A stretch of DNA of 64,000 bases, from contig OZ020269.1 of assembly GCA_963971225.1 (NCBI GenBank), forward strand, positions 40,817,264 to 40,881,263, given 5' to 3'. Made by a program: the position numbers and the translations under genes. Source of the DNA: Melieria omissa. Lineage: Eukaryota; Arthropoda; Insecta; Diptera; Ulidiidae. This document shows positions 41,931 to 51,041 of the stretch, piece by piece (the stretch's first letter is position 1; each line of letters opens with the position of its first letter). The notes beneath the pieces are model-generated. The model did not search any database. It saw only the letters and a list, made by a program, of their open reading frames with translations, and was not told the DNA's origin.

Positions 41931-42299
41931 CTACTTTGATTCCTTTGCTTTCTGCTTTGTTAAATCAAATTGTGCTGTCGCCAAGTAATTCGATCCTTCC
42001 AAGTGTAATGTGCTCTGTCTGTGGGAATTTCGCACTAAGCAGAACAATGCGAGCAGAAAAAGTATTGCTCCAAAGACGAGGAATATAACCATCAATATTA
42101 ATCGTATTTTAGGCGGCACAGTCTCAGCAAAACTCATCAAGTCCGTAATTTCATCAGGTAGATTTTCTATACCTTCTTCAAACCATAATATTGGAAATAT
42201 GATGTCCGGAAAATTCGCCACTTGCTTAATGTCAAAGACTTGACTTACAGCCAAATTAATTTGAATGCGTGCTCTGGCTCTTAATGTAGTTCCCATTAC
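41931..42299 (-). CDS. CD36-family receptor, C-terminal exon of a second gene
   Basis: Minus-strand exon beginning after a CTTCTCTTCCAG acceptor at 42300 (phase 0, VMGTTLRARARIQINL...) and ending at TAG 41933-41931. It encodes the end of the CD36 ectodomain: the R-Q-N-like RARIQINLAV block, FPILWFEEGIENLPDE, then the second transmembrane helix (LILMVIFLVFGAILFLLALF) and a ~40-residue cytoplasmic tail. Upstream exons must lie to the right, beyond 42300, and none was found up to 64000, implying a long TE-filled intron or a break. It cannot be the end of the gene at 3405-4473 because it is upstream of those exons on the same strand, so tandem paralogues are inferred. CD36 proteins transport or sense lipidic ligands at the cell surface. 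Confidence 0.82.
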   Translation of the reverse strand, partial: VMGTTLRARARIQINLAVSQVFDIKQVANFPDIIFPILWFEEGIENLPDEITDLMSFAETVPPKIRLILMVIFLVFGAILFLLALFCLVRNSHRQSTLHLEGSNYLATAQFDLTKQKAKESK

Positions 42300-42414
42300 C
42301 TGGAAGAGAAGTTTTAATATAATATAAAACCAATTACATTGCTTGTTTATATGAATAAATTTAAATACAAATAATGATGAATGACTAATAATTAATATTA
42401 ATATACATCGATAC

Positions 42415-42690
42415 AGCGACTAAGGCCTAGCTACCCGCAACTATCCATGTTGTGCGTGCGAATTTGTACAAGGTTAGAAGGGACCTACAGTTTTATGCCG
42501 ATTCGGAACGGCGAGTTGGGAGCTTTTTCATAAGCAATTTTACTCTCAGAGGTTTGCCATTTTCTGCTGAGGGGACAGCCGCCGAAAGAAAAATTATTGT
42601 TTTTATTTTTTCGGTGTAAGCAGCAACGGAGTCTTGAATCTGGGTTCGAGCGTCGCATTTGACTCGCAGTGACTGCAGTTTGACAACGCA
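42415..42690 (-). mobile_element. tRNA-derived SINE, copy S2 (diverged)
   Basis: Shares the S1 body on the minus strand (plus-strand view: TAAGGCCTAGCTACCCGCAA, GGGACCTACAGTTTTATGCC, GTTGGGAGCTTTTTCATAAG, CTCAGAGGTTTGCCATTT). The head end (42640-42690) keeps a recognisable B-box-like GGGTTCGAGCGTC in plus view but is degraded. More diverged than S1 and S3. Lies ~115 bp upstream (in transcript direction) of the CD36 exon, in the intron. Confidence 0.65.
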
Positions 42691-42699
42691 TTTAAATGC

Positions 42700-43505
42700 T
42701 CGAATTCCCATACAATTGTTTTTGTATCAAAGTGCGTAAAAACACTTTCAAAACTGAGTTAACTCAGTTTTGCCATTTACAGACGTCTAACAGAAAATGT
42801 TGTGTAAAAATAGGGGGGCAATACCACTAAGCAAATAAACACATAGAGGTGCCACGCAGTACACAATTTTTCGGTCACGTAAATCTACGTCACAGTAGGT
42901 CCCACACGTACTTCGGCTATACGAAGTTTTGTCGCTGGCTTCGCTAAACTTCAATTTTCGAAGATCACCTTCATTCTCTGTTGGGGTGGTCGACAAGGAA
43001 CATCAATTGCGAGCTGTGCTGTGCTGATGCTCACGAGACAGCGCGCCGCGGCGTATCGTTTGCAAATTCGAATATGCAAGGGTGTGTGTCCGTGTGAAAA
43101 TAAATGTGCGTGTTGCTTGTATATGCGCTGAGGCGAATGAAAACAATACGAGCAACTGCACAAGATGAAAAGCAAATTTCCATGGCTTTCGGTTCTGCTA
43201 TGAATAATGAACCATGTGAATTCGCAAATGCGTACAGTAGAGTGTGCGTTCTTATTGATACAAAAAACAATACCATGAATTTCTGCTGTGTAATGTTGTC
43301 ATTCATGTGGACCACGTTGCCTTCTGGCCTAATAAAATTAATACCGATAAATTTTTCAAATTCATATATTAACAGCAACATATTATTATTTATTATTATC
43401 ATTTCCTTAAAATTTCTATTTCTAATAATAATATAATAATAAATTTCTATTATTTAGTAATTTTATGTGTTCTTTAGTATTTTTATTTTATTCTCATTTT
43501 TCGTT
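42700..43505. other. Spacer, nothing recognised
   Basis: Includes the small palindrome AAACTGAGTTAACTCAGTTT at about 42752. The 123-codon minus-strand ORF at 43031-43402 has no recognisable motif and is not called. Confidence 0.35.
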
Positions 43506-43771
43506 TTACTTGCAATTTGCTCTTTGAGCCAAATTATTAAAAAGTAATCTAATACATATAAATTGCTTATGTTCCCTACAAGTAGACGGTTCTGAAAACC
43601 ACATTTTGTATTCATCTAAAGGCTGAACACACCAAAATTGCGACACTGTTGGAAGTGAGTAAGGTTTGAATAGAAATGCAAAAATTCTGGTATTCATAGT
43701 AATAGTATGCTACGACTTTAACTTCAAAACTATGAAGTTTCATTATGATAGAAATTATAGTTGAGCTTAAA

Positions 43772-44699
43772 ATGGCTTCAGAAGAGGAAGCTGAGTGCAC
43801 GTAAAATCTCAAAAAAAGTTAGAGTGCACCATTCAACGGTATCGAGGGTATTAAAACGCTACAAGGAGCATTTATCAACTTAAAGAAAAAGTGGTAGCTG
43901 TGGTGAGCATGGCCAACAGGATAAAAACAGCGCTCAAAAAGTCCTTCACGCCTTTGCCGAAAATCCGAAGGTTTCCTCACGAACAGTGGCCAAAAATGTG
44001 CAAAGGTCGCAATCATTTGTGCAAAAAGTAAAGAAGAAGGCTGGGTTGCGCAGTTACAAAGCACAAACTGCTCCACATAGAGACGCAAAACCAAATTTGA
44101 CGGCGAAGTCGCGTTGTCGTAAATTGTACGAAACGCAACTCACGAAATTCGACTGCGTTGTTATGGACGACGAAACATATTGCTTCCAAAACTTCACGTA
44201 CATCGCCCGACAGGATTTTTACACTGCACCAAGTCGCAAAAATGCTCCAGAGGACTGCAAGAAGAAGATGAAAACGAAATTTCAAAAAAAATTCATGAGC
44301 AGACCATTCAAAAGCAGACCTTACATCACGTCGGGAACAATGAATGATCAAATCTATCGTGATGAGTGCCTTAAAAAAGTCGCCTGCCTTTCATAAAGAG
44401 CCACAACATAAAAACACTTCTGGCCTGACCTTGCAAGCTGTCATTACGCCAAAGACACGATGGAGTGGTACCAAGCTAATGGTATCGATTTTGTGCATCG
44501 CGACTGCAATCCTGCAAATACCCCAGAGCTTCGTCCCATTGAGGAATATTGGTCCATAGTCAAAGGAATATTGAAGAAGACTAACGGAAGCGTCGAAAAC
44601 ATTAGGGATTTCAGGTCAAAGTGGGCGTGGGCCTCACGCAAGGTTGGCGAAACTCTCGTGCAAACGCTAATGGAGCGTTTCAGGCCCCTAATTTTTTAA
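43772..44699 (+). pseudogene. DD37E transposase (ITmD37E-like), element 1
   Basis: Starts MASEEEAE at 43772 with damaged HTH sequence (VRVHHSTVSRVLKRYKEH), then 43950-44396 in one frame (SSRTVAKNVQRSQSFVQKVK; DCVVMDDETYCFQNF with the first catalytic Asp). A frameshift near 44395 is followed by FWPDLASCHYAKDTMEWYQ and PANTPELRPIEEYW, ending at the stop 44699. Counting from the Asp in WPDLA to the Glu in RPIE gives 37 intervening residues, the DD37E signature described in mosquitoes. Several stops make it inactive. Confidence 0.8.
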
Positions 44700-45072
44700 G
44701 GAAAAAGTATGAAAAGTGATGAAAATGGCTATGCTACATTTTTGCTATTATTTCGATGCGAATGTGTATTGTGCCAAATTAATTGGCTGTGTTCTATTGC
44801 TTGATGTGTCGACTTTCATTATACACCTAACTCGTTACTTGATTTACAAAAAAAAAACGCCTTAAAATTCCAGATTTTACAACTTTGAGATCCAATTACC
44901 GCCGCATTTTAAAACTTGAAAAATAAGTTGCATCGGAAAAGAAGCCGTGCGGTGTTTTTAATGATGTAGCTAAGGTAATGATGTAGATAAGGTAAAAGTC
45001 ATGTCAATCGGTTTTTTGGTTTCGAAATTACGCTCAAAAATATGGAAAAAGTAAAGGAAAAACTGAAAAAAT

Positions 45073-46529
45073 CAGAGACCTAGAATAATTATTATCAATA
45101 TTTTTGGAAATAAAAAAATTGCCCTTATTTAAGATATTTTTATAAATATTGCTTTATAATAATTATTTCCAATACACATTTTTTTACATGGTCTGTAACT
45201 ATTATCATGTAATAAATATTTTTACGTTGCGTCATAACTGTTATGAAAAAAAAATAAAAAATTTCGTCCTCGATAATTATTATTTTGCAACTTTTTTGTT
45301 TTACGATGCTTCATAACTTTTATTTTCGATTTTTTTTATTTACGTTACCGATAATTATTATTTTCAGAAATTTTTTTTTACGTTGCTTCATAACTTTTAT
45401 TTTCGATTTTTTTTTACGTTGCCGATAACTATTATTTTCAGAAATTTTTTTTTACGTTGCTTCATAAATTTTATTTTCGATTTTTTTTTTTTACGTTGCC
45501 GATAACTATTATTTTCAGAAATGTTTTTTTTACGTTGCTTCATAACTTTTATTAAAGAAAAATTTTTTTTTACGTTGCCTTGCCACATTTTGAGTTCAAA
45601 TTTTTTTTTTATTGTTTCAATACATTTATTTGTGGTACAACAAATTGACAAACGCAAATTTATTGCAGAAAACCAATTTACACCGACAACTTGTCAGCTT
45701 ATGGCTTCACAGTAGTGTACGCAAGCTTCAATTCCGAAGGTTGTAGTTTCAAATCTAACCGTCCGAAGGATTTTTTTTTTCATGAATATGGGTTTTGTTT
45801 TTTCAAATTAAATTACAAACACTGAGGTGTTTGCCATATGCGATTTTCATGTGCACAAAAATTAAAATGCACTTTAGTTGTCGGTGTAAATTGGTTTTTT
45901 GCAATAAATTTGCGTTTGTCAATTTGTTGTACCAGAAATAAATGTATTGAAACAATAAAAAAAAAAATTTGAACTCAAAATGTGGCAAGGCAACGTCAAA
46001 AAAAAATTTTTCTTTAATAAAAGTTATGAAGTAACGTAAAAAAAACATTTCTGAAAATAATAGTTATCGGCAACGTAAAAAAAAAAATCGAAAATAAAAG
46101 TTATGAAGCAACGTAAAAAAAAATTTCTGAAAATAATAGTTATCGGCAACGTAAAAAAAAATCGAAAATAAAAGTTATGAAGCAACGTAAAAAAAAAATT
46201 TCTGAAAATAATAGTTATCGGCAACGTAAAAAAAAAATCGAAAATAAAAGTTATGAAGCAACGTAAAAAAAAATTTCTGAAAATAATAGTTATCGGCAAC
46301 GTAAAAAAAAAAATCGAAAATAAAAGTTATGAAGCAACGTAAAACAAAAAAATTGCAAAATAATAATTATCGAGGACGAAATTTTTCATTTTTTTTATCA
46401 CAAGTATTACGCAACGTAAAAATTAATTGTTGCAAATAATAATTAAAATCAACAAAAAAAATTTATGTTGCATCGTAATAGTTACGTTGCAATTAGTTTC
46501 TTAAAAAACTTATAATAGTTAAGTCCCTG
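45073..46529. mobile_element. hAT-type foldback F1 with minisatellite arms
   Basis: Flanked by a perfect 8-bp TSD GAAAAAAT (45065-45072 and 46530-46537), with ends CAGAGACCTAGAATAATTAT and CAGGGACTTAACTATTATAA (inverted). CAGRG ends plus 8-bp duplication fit hAT. Inside, both arms consist of alternating ~37-bp units (ACGTTGCCGATAACTATTAT.. and ACGTTGCTTCATAACTTTTA..), arranged as inverted arrays round a ~250-bp centre with CACATTTTGAGTTCAAATTT. No ORF of its own; the K/N-rich frames are repeat artefacts. Confidence 0.85.
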
Positions 46530-47159
46530 GAAAAAATTACATGGTACCTATATCTCGCAAACTAGAGCTGCTAGAAAAAATCTGAGGATAGATTCGAAAT
46601 CAGCGCACCCAAATTAGTAAGAAACAGTAGAAAAACTCCATGCAACAGAAAAAAAGTGTTTGTTTGTTGTGTTGTGTTAATTTTACAATTTTTTCATCAC
46701 AATCACAGTTTAAAGAGTCAAAATAAATCTACACATTTTTTCTAAAACGTATGCTTTTCTTGTGGAAATATTTTGTTTGTGTCGCAATTTTGGTGTGTTC
46801 AACCTTTACTTTTGTTACGTTTGCAAAACACAAATTGTACAAAAGTTTTTTATATTGGAGGAATGAGGGGTTTCCTTAAAAAACTTATGAAATCTGTTGT
46901 AAAAGATTTTTAAACAAAAAAAGAGTGAGTCGATTGGGGCTTTTAGTTTTAAACTACTATTAAAAAAGATTGAAATTTTTTAAAAATATAACCATTTCGT
47001 TTCTTTGTAAATTACTCTGTAAATTGGCTCTATTAGCTTTTTGCAGTTATGACAGTCAAATTTTTCAATAGTTTTCATCAATATGAAACCAGAGAAATAA
47101 CGAAGGGAGCCATCACTCATATGTTCATTTTTTATAATCCATAAGGCATTTGAATTGCC

Positions 47160-48430
47160 CAGGGACTTAACTATTATAAGTTTTTTAAGAAACTAATTGC
47201 AACGTAACTATTACGATGCAACATAAATTTTTTTTGTTGATTTTAATTATTATTTGCAACAATTAATTTTTACGTTGCGTAATAACTGTTATAAAAAAAA
47301 ATGAAAAATTTCGTCCTCGATAATTATTATTTTGCAATTTTTTTGTTTTACGTTGCTTCATAACTTTTATTTTCAATTTTTTTTTTTACGTTGCCGATAA
47401 CTATTATTTTCAGAAATTTTTTTTTTACGTTGCTTCATAATTTTTATTTTCGATTTTTTTTTTTACGTTGCCGATAACTATTATTTTCAGAAAGTTTTTT
47501 TACGTTGCTTCATAACTTTTATTTTCGATTTTTTTTTTTACGTTGCCGATAACTATTATTTTCAGAAATGTTTTTTTTACGTTGCTTCATAAATTTGATT
47601 AAAGAAAAATTTTTTTTTGACGTTGCCTTGCCACATTTTGAGTTCAAATTTTTTTTTTTATTGTTTCAATACATTTATTTCTGGTACAACAAATTGACAA
47701 ACGCAAATTTATTGCAGAAAACCAATTTACACCGACAACTAAAGTGCTTTTTAATTTTTGTGCACATGAAAATCGCATATGGCAAACACCTCAGTGTTTG
47801 TAATTTAATTTGAAAAAACAAAACCCATATTCATGAAAAAAAAATCCTTCGGACGGTTAGATTTGAAACTATAACCTTCGGAATTGAAGCTTGCGTACAC
47901 TACTGTGAAGCCACAAGCTGACAAGTTGTCGGTGTAAATTGGTTTTCTGCAATAAATTTGCGTTTGTCAATTTGTTGTACCACAAATAAATGTATTGAAA
48001 CAATAAAAAAAAAATTTGAACTCAAAATGTGGCAAGGCAACGTAAAAAAAAATTTTTCTTTAATAAAAGTTATGAAGCAACGTAAAAAAAACATTTCTGA
48101 AAATAATAGTTATCGGCAACGTAAAAAAAAATTTCTGAAAATAATAGTTATCGGTAACGTAAATAAAAAAAATCGAAAATAAAAGTTATGAAGCAACGTA
48201 AAACAAAAAAGTTGCAAAATAATAATTATCGAGGACGAAATTTTTTATTTTTTTTTTCATAACAGTTATGACGCAACGTAAAAATATTTATTACATGATA
48301 ATAGTTACAGGCCATGTAAAAAAATGTGTATTGGAAATAATTATTATAAAGCAATATTTATAAAAATATCTTAAATAAGGGCAATTTTTTAATTTCCAAA
48401 AATATTGATAATTATTATTCTAGGTCTCTG
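47160..48430. mobile_element. hAT-type foldback F2, inverted relative to F1
   Basis: Same family as F1 in the opposite orientation, flanked by GAATTGCC at 47152-47159 and 48431-48438. It has fewer repeat units than F1 (1271 versus 1457 bp). The TSD covers the junction between host sequence and the SINE S3, so F2 landed at the 5' edge of that SINE. The combined F1/F2 arrangement makes a 3.3-kb near-palindrome. Confidence 0.85.
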
Positions 48431-48438
48431 GAATTGCC

Positions 48439-48597
48439 TATGAAAAAGCTCCCAACCTGCCGTTCGGAACCGGCATAAAACTGTAGGTCCCTTCCACCCG
48501 CGTACAAAATTCACACGCACAACACGGGTGGTTGCGGGAAGCTAGGCCTTAGTCTCGCGTAAGCGGGCTGTCGTGCCAATCAATTATTATTATTATT
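48439..48597 (+). mobile_element. 5'-truncated SINE, copy S3
   Basis: Contains the S1 body in plus orientation (TATGAAAAAGCTCCCAACCT, CGGCATAAAACTGTAGGTCC, CACGGGTGGTTGCGGGAAGC) and an (ATT)n tail at ~48582-48597. Target duplication TAAGGCATTTGAA is at 47142-47154 and 48597-48609, so the SINE starts at its TTGCC; F2 later split off that end. Sits in the coding sequence of P1. Confidence 0.82.
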
Positions 48598-48790
48598 AAG
48601 GCATTTGAAGATTGCGTTATCTCTGCATCAAATATATCCTTTGATAAGCAAAATTCTTCACCGAACTCTTGATTTATAGCATTGTGAGTTTCATTGTAAA
48701 TTTCCAATAAACTGGTATTATTGTCAATTGTTATAAATGAACCTTCGTCAGTGAGTTCACAATTGGAGGTTCCTGCCTTAAATGCTATTA

Positions 48791-49213
48791 CAGTCGTGTC
48801 TGGGTATAGTGAACACCTAATAGAGTGAATACCCAAATTTTTACATGGAGTACTCTAAATAGTGAACAATTGAACACCCCTAAAAAGCGAACAAAATTTT
48901 GAAAGCAATTTCAAGCAAAAAGCAACAAAAAAACACAAGAAGAAATCAAAGAGAAGAAATTTGTATTTTTGCTGTTGATTGTTACAAAATAAGCTGTTTT
49001 TTGACCTTAGTGGTTATGTTTTTTGTCGAATGCAAACCAAATGTGTGAAAGTGGACTTGTTTATGCGTATCTAAAACTTTGTGAACTCAAGAAGCAAACG
49101 TATATTCGCTAATTCTTTCAATAAGCATAAATTTCTGTTTTCCTACTAATTTATTTTAATTATCAATTAATTTATTTTAATTATAATTAATTCACTATAT
49201 CCAGACGCGACTG
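48791..49213. mobile_element. Tigger/pogo-like MITE
   Basis: Ends CAGTCGTGTCTGGGTATAGT and CAGTCGCGTCTGGATATAGT (inverted), with TA at 48789-48790 and 49214-49215. CAGTCG...TATAGTGAA ends are typical of the pogo/Tigger group. 423 bp, no transposase. Inserted in P1 coding sequence. Confidence 0.85.
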
Positions 49214-49253
49214 TATTTTCATTGAGATCATTTTCGCAAGAATCTGGTTCATA

Positions 49254-50530
49254 CGGATCCATTTATTTCTGAAATATTAATTTTTCGGAAATTTAAAAAG
49301 CCGAGCTTTAAGAGACCCGAAATAAGGGCTCCTTTGACAGGAGCTTTTTGTCGCAATTACTTATATTCATGAGAAAAACTTGATGACGTTAATACGAGTA
49401 AAATCAGGTCAAGTTTCAAAAAAGGGTCATCAACAAAATTTTTTTGGGATTCAACCACGTCAAAATGTTTTCAAATCAGTTAACGCAAGGCATACGAAAA
49501 CAGGCAACCAGACAGCGCAACGAAAATACTACTTTTTAAAAAGCAAACTGAACAAAGTAAATATTAAAAAAACAAAAATAATATAAAATTGTATTACATA
49601 CAAAAAACAAAAAAAAAACAACAACAGCAAACAAAATAAAATATTCAATTAATTTATAAGAACAAAATAAAAATGAATCACTGTCTGATGAGTCCATAGT
49701 GGCTGTTGTCGTAAGTGGGCTTTCTTTCACAAAAGTTAAAAAGGGAATCCCCGAGTTTTGATGGCATGGCGCAATTAGAAACAAAAGTCGTGCAATCTTT
49801 TAGAAAAAAAAGAAAATTAAAAAAAAAAAAAGTTAAAGACTCGAACCCAAAACAACGCAACTTTGAATATCTAACGACGCACAGTGAAAATGAGTACTCA
49901 TTCAGCAGCGACGCAACTTCGAAAACACGCAAAACGAAACGATGCAAAGCGAGGTATTGGTGTATATCTTTTTTCGTTGACGATCGCTTTCGCTTCAACA
50001 AATTTGCTGAGAACAGCTCATTATCATCATTATCATCTAATCGTAGCGCTGTCTGGTTGCGTGTTTTCGTATGACTTGCGTTAACTGATTTGAAAAATTT
50101 GCTTGAATTTAAAAATTTTAACGAATTTTGACGTGGTTGAATCCCAAACAATTTATTTAGATTTCAAAATTTAAGCGAATTCTGACGTGGTTGAATCCCA
50201 AACAATTTGTTTAAATTTAAGAATTTAAGCGAATTCTGACGTGGTTGAATCCCAAACAATTTGTTTAAATTTAAAAATGTAAGCGAATTCTGACGTGGTT
50301 GAATCCCCAAACAATTTTGTTGACGACCCGTTTTTTGAAACTTGACTTGATTTTACTCGTATTAACGTCATCAAGTTTTTATCATGAATATAAGTAACTC
50401 CGACAAAAAGCGTAAAAATAACAAGAAATGCGCTATTTGCTCCTGTCAAGGGAGCTATAGGAATGATTTCGGGTTCTTTAAAGTTCGACTTTTTAAATTT
50501 CCGAAAAATGAATATTTCAGAAATAAATGG
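49254..50530. repeat. Inverted repeat joining two P-like copies head to head
   Basis: 49254-49519 is an inverted copy of segments of ~50045-50530 (for example GATGACGTTAATACGAG and the ACGCAAGTCATACGAAAAC segment). The right arm is longer because it holds four 54-bp tandem units. The arms include the leader and the THAP start of P2 and P1. The loop (~49520-50044) is A-rich with no assigned gene; ORFs at 49678-50151 are not recognised. Confidence 0.75.
50105..50320. repeat. 54-bp tandem repeat, four units, upstream of P2
   Basis: GACGTGGTTGAATCCCAAAC occurs at 50130, 50183, 50238 and 50292 (spacing 53-55 bp). It lies just upstream of the THAP ATG at 50384. The left arm of the inverted repeat has only one unit, so the array expanded after duplication. 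It could hold binding sites for the transposase. Confidence 0.85.
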
Positions 50531-51041
50531 ATCACATAATGTAATCTCAAAAAAGATGAAAATATCGACGAGGCATTTATTTGTGATAACCATTTTGAAC
50601 CCAAGTTTATTGGTAACAGACTTCTGTCACTCTCAACGTGAACCTAAAACAAATAACTTCCCAAAGTAACACAGAGAGCTCCGCCCATTTATTTAATTTC
50701 AATGAAATAGAGGATGAAATTGATCAATATGTTCCGATTCAACGTAAAGCACAGATCCAATACAATTGTCAGACTCTTCAATGGACACTGTGGGAGATAT
50801 TGCAGATTTTTTGGCTTTTGAGGATCCTTGCAGAAATAATGCGTGGAAAAATTTGTCCAAAAATTTGGGAACGGAAATAAAAAAAGATGAAGAATACTTA
50901 TTGTTTAAAAAGGGAACAAAACTAAGCTTTTTACAGAAAGAAATATTGGGACGCATGCGGTAAAATTAAAAAACAAAAAAAAATTTTTTATGACCAAAAG
51001 AGAAAGATAGTAAAATTACAGAAAAATTTGCTTTCGAAGTA

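Larger units (their letters stand above)
43619..46806 (+). mobile_element. Tc1/mariner-type DD37E element 1, split by a foldback
   Basis: 28-bp TIRs beginning AAGGCTGAACACACCAAAAT (left) and AAGGTTGAACACACCAAAAT (right, inverted), flanked by TA at 43617-43618 and 46807-46808. The 1457-bp foldback F1 (45073-46529) is inserted in its 3' half. Without it the element is about 1.7 kb. Inserted in the C-terminal coding end of P1. Confidence 0.88.
43506..49313 (-). pseudogene. P-like (THAP) transposase copy P1, with four inserted elements
   Basis: Minus strand. A THAP fragment at 49313-49254 (RLFKFPKN, YFRNKW) joins abruptly to the C-terminal part of the protein: 49250-49216 (DPYEPDSCENDLNE), 48788-48610 (IAFKAGTSNCELTDEGSF ... 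DAEITQSSNAL), 47154-46850 (WIIKNEHMSDGSLRYFSGFI, EKFDCHNCKKLIEP) and 43616-43506 (DEYKMWFSEPSTCREHKQFI to a stop). The pieces become collinear if a Tigger-like MITE, a SINE with its hAT foldback, and a DD37E element with its own foldback are removed, each at a target duplication. THAP9/P-type transposases have an N-terminal C2CH DNA-binding domain; this copy lost the central RNase H-like part and has frameshifts. Family assignment is by motif memory. Confidence 0.6.

Noticed and set aside
3405..42299. One CD36 gene with a 37-kb intron
   Set aside because: The exon order is wrong for the strand, and the phases (1 at the 3405 donor, 0 at the 42299 acceptor) do not match directly.
43031..43402. 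123-codon minus-strand ORF
   Set aside because: AT-rich, no recognisable domain, ends in low-complexity Asn/Ile codons.
45397..46299. Lys/Asn/Phe-rich ORFs in the AT-rich arrays
   Set aside because: Repeat-encoded frames from the F1 foldback units; they alternate by strand as the palindrome requires and have no ordinary protein composition.
45073..48430. AT-rich arrays as centromeric satellite
   Set aside because: They have defined hAT-like ends and 8-bp TSDs, so they are discrete insertions.
50105..50320. CRISPR array from four 54-bp units
   Set aside because: Units are contiguous tandem repeats without unique spacers.
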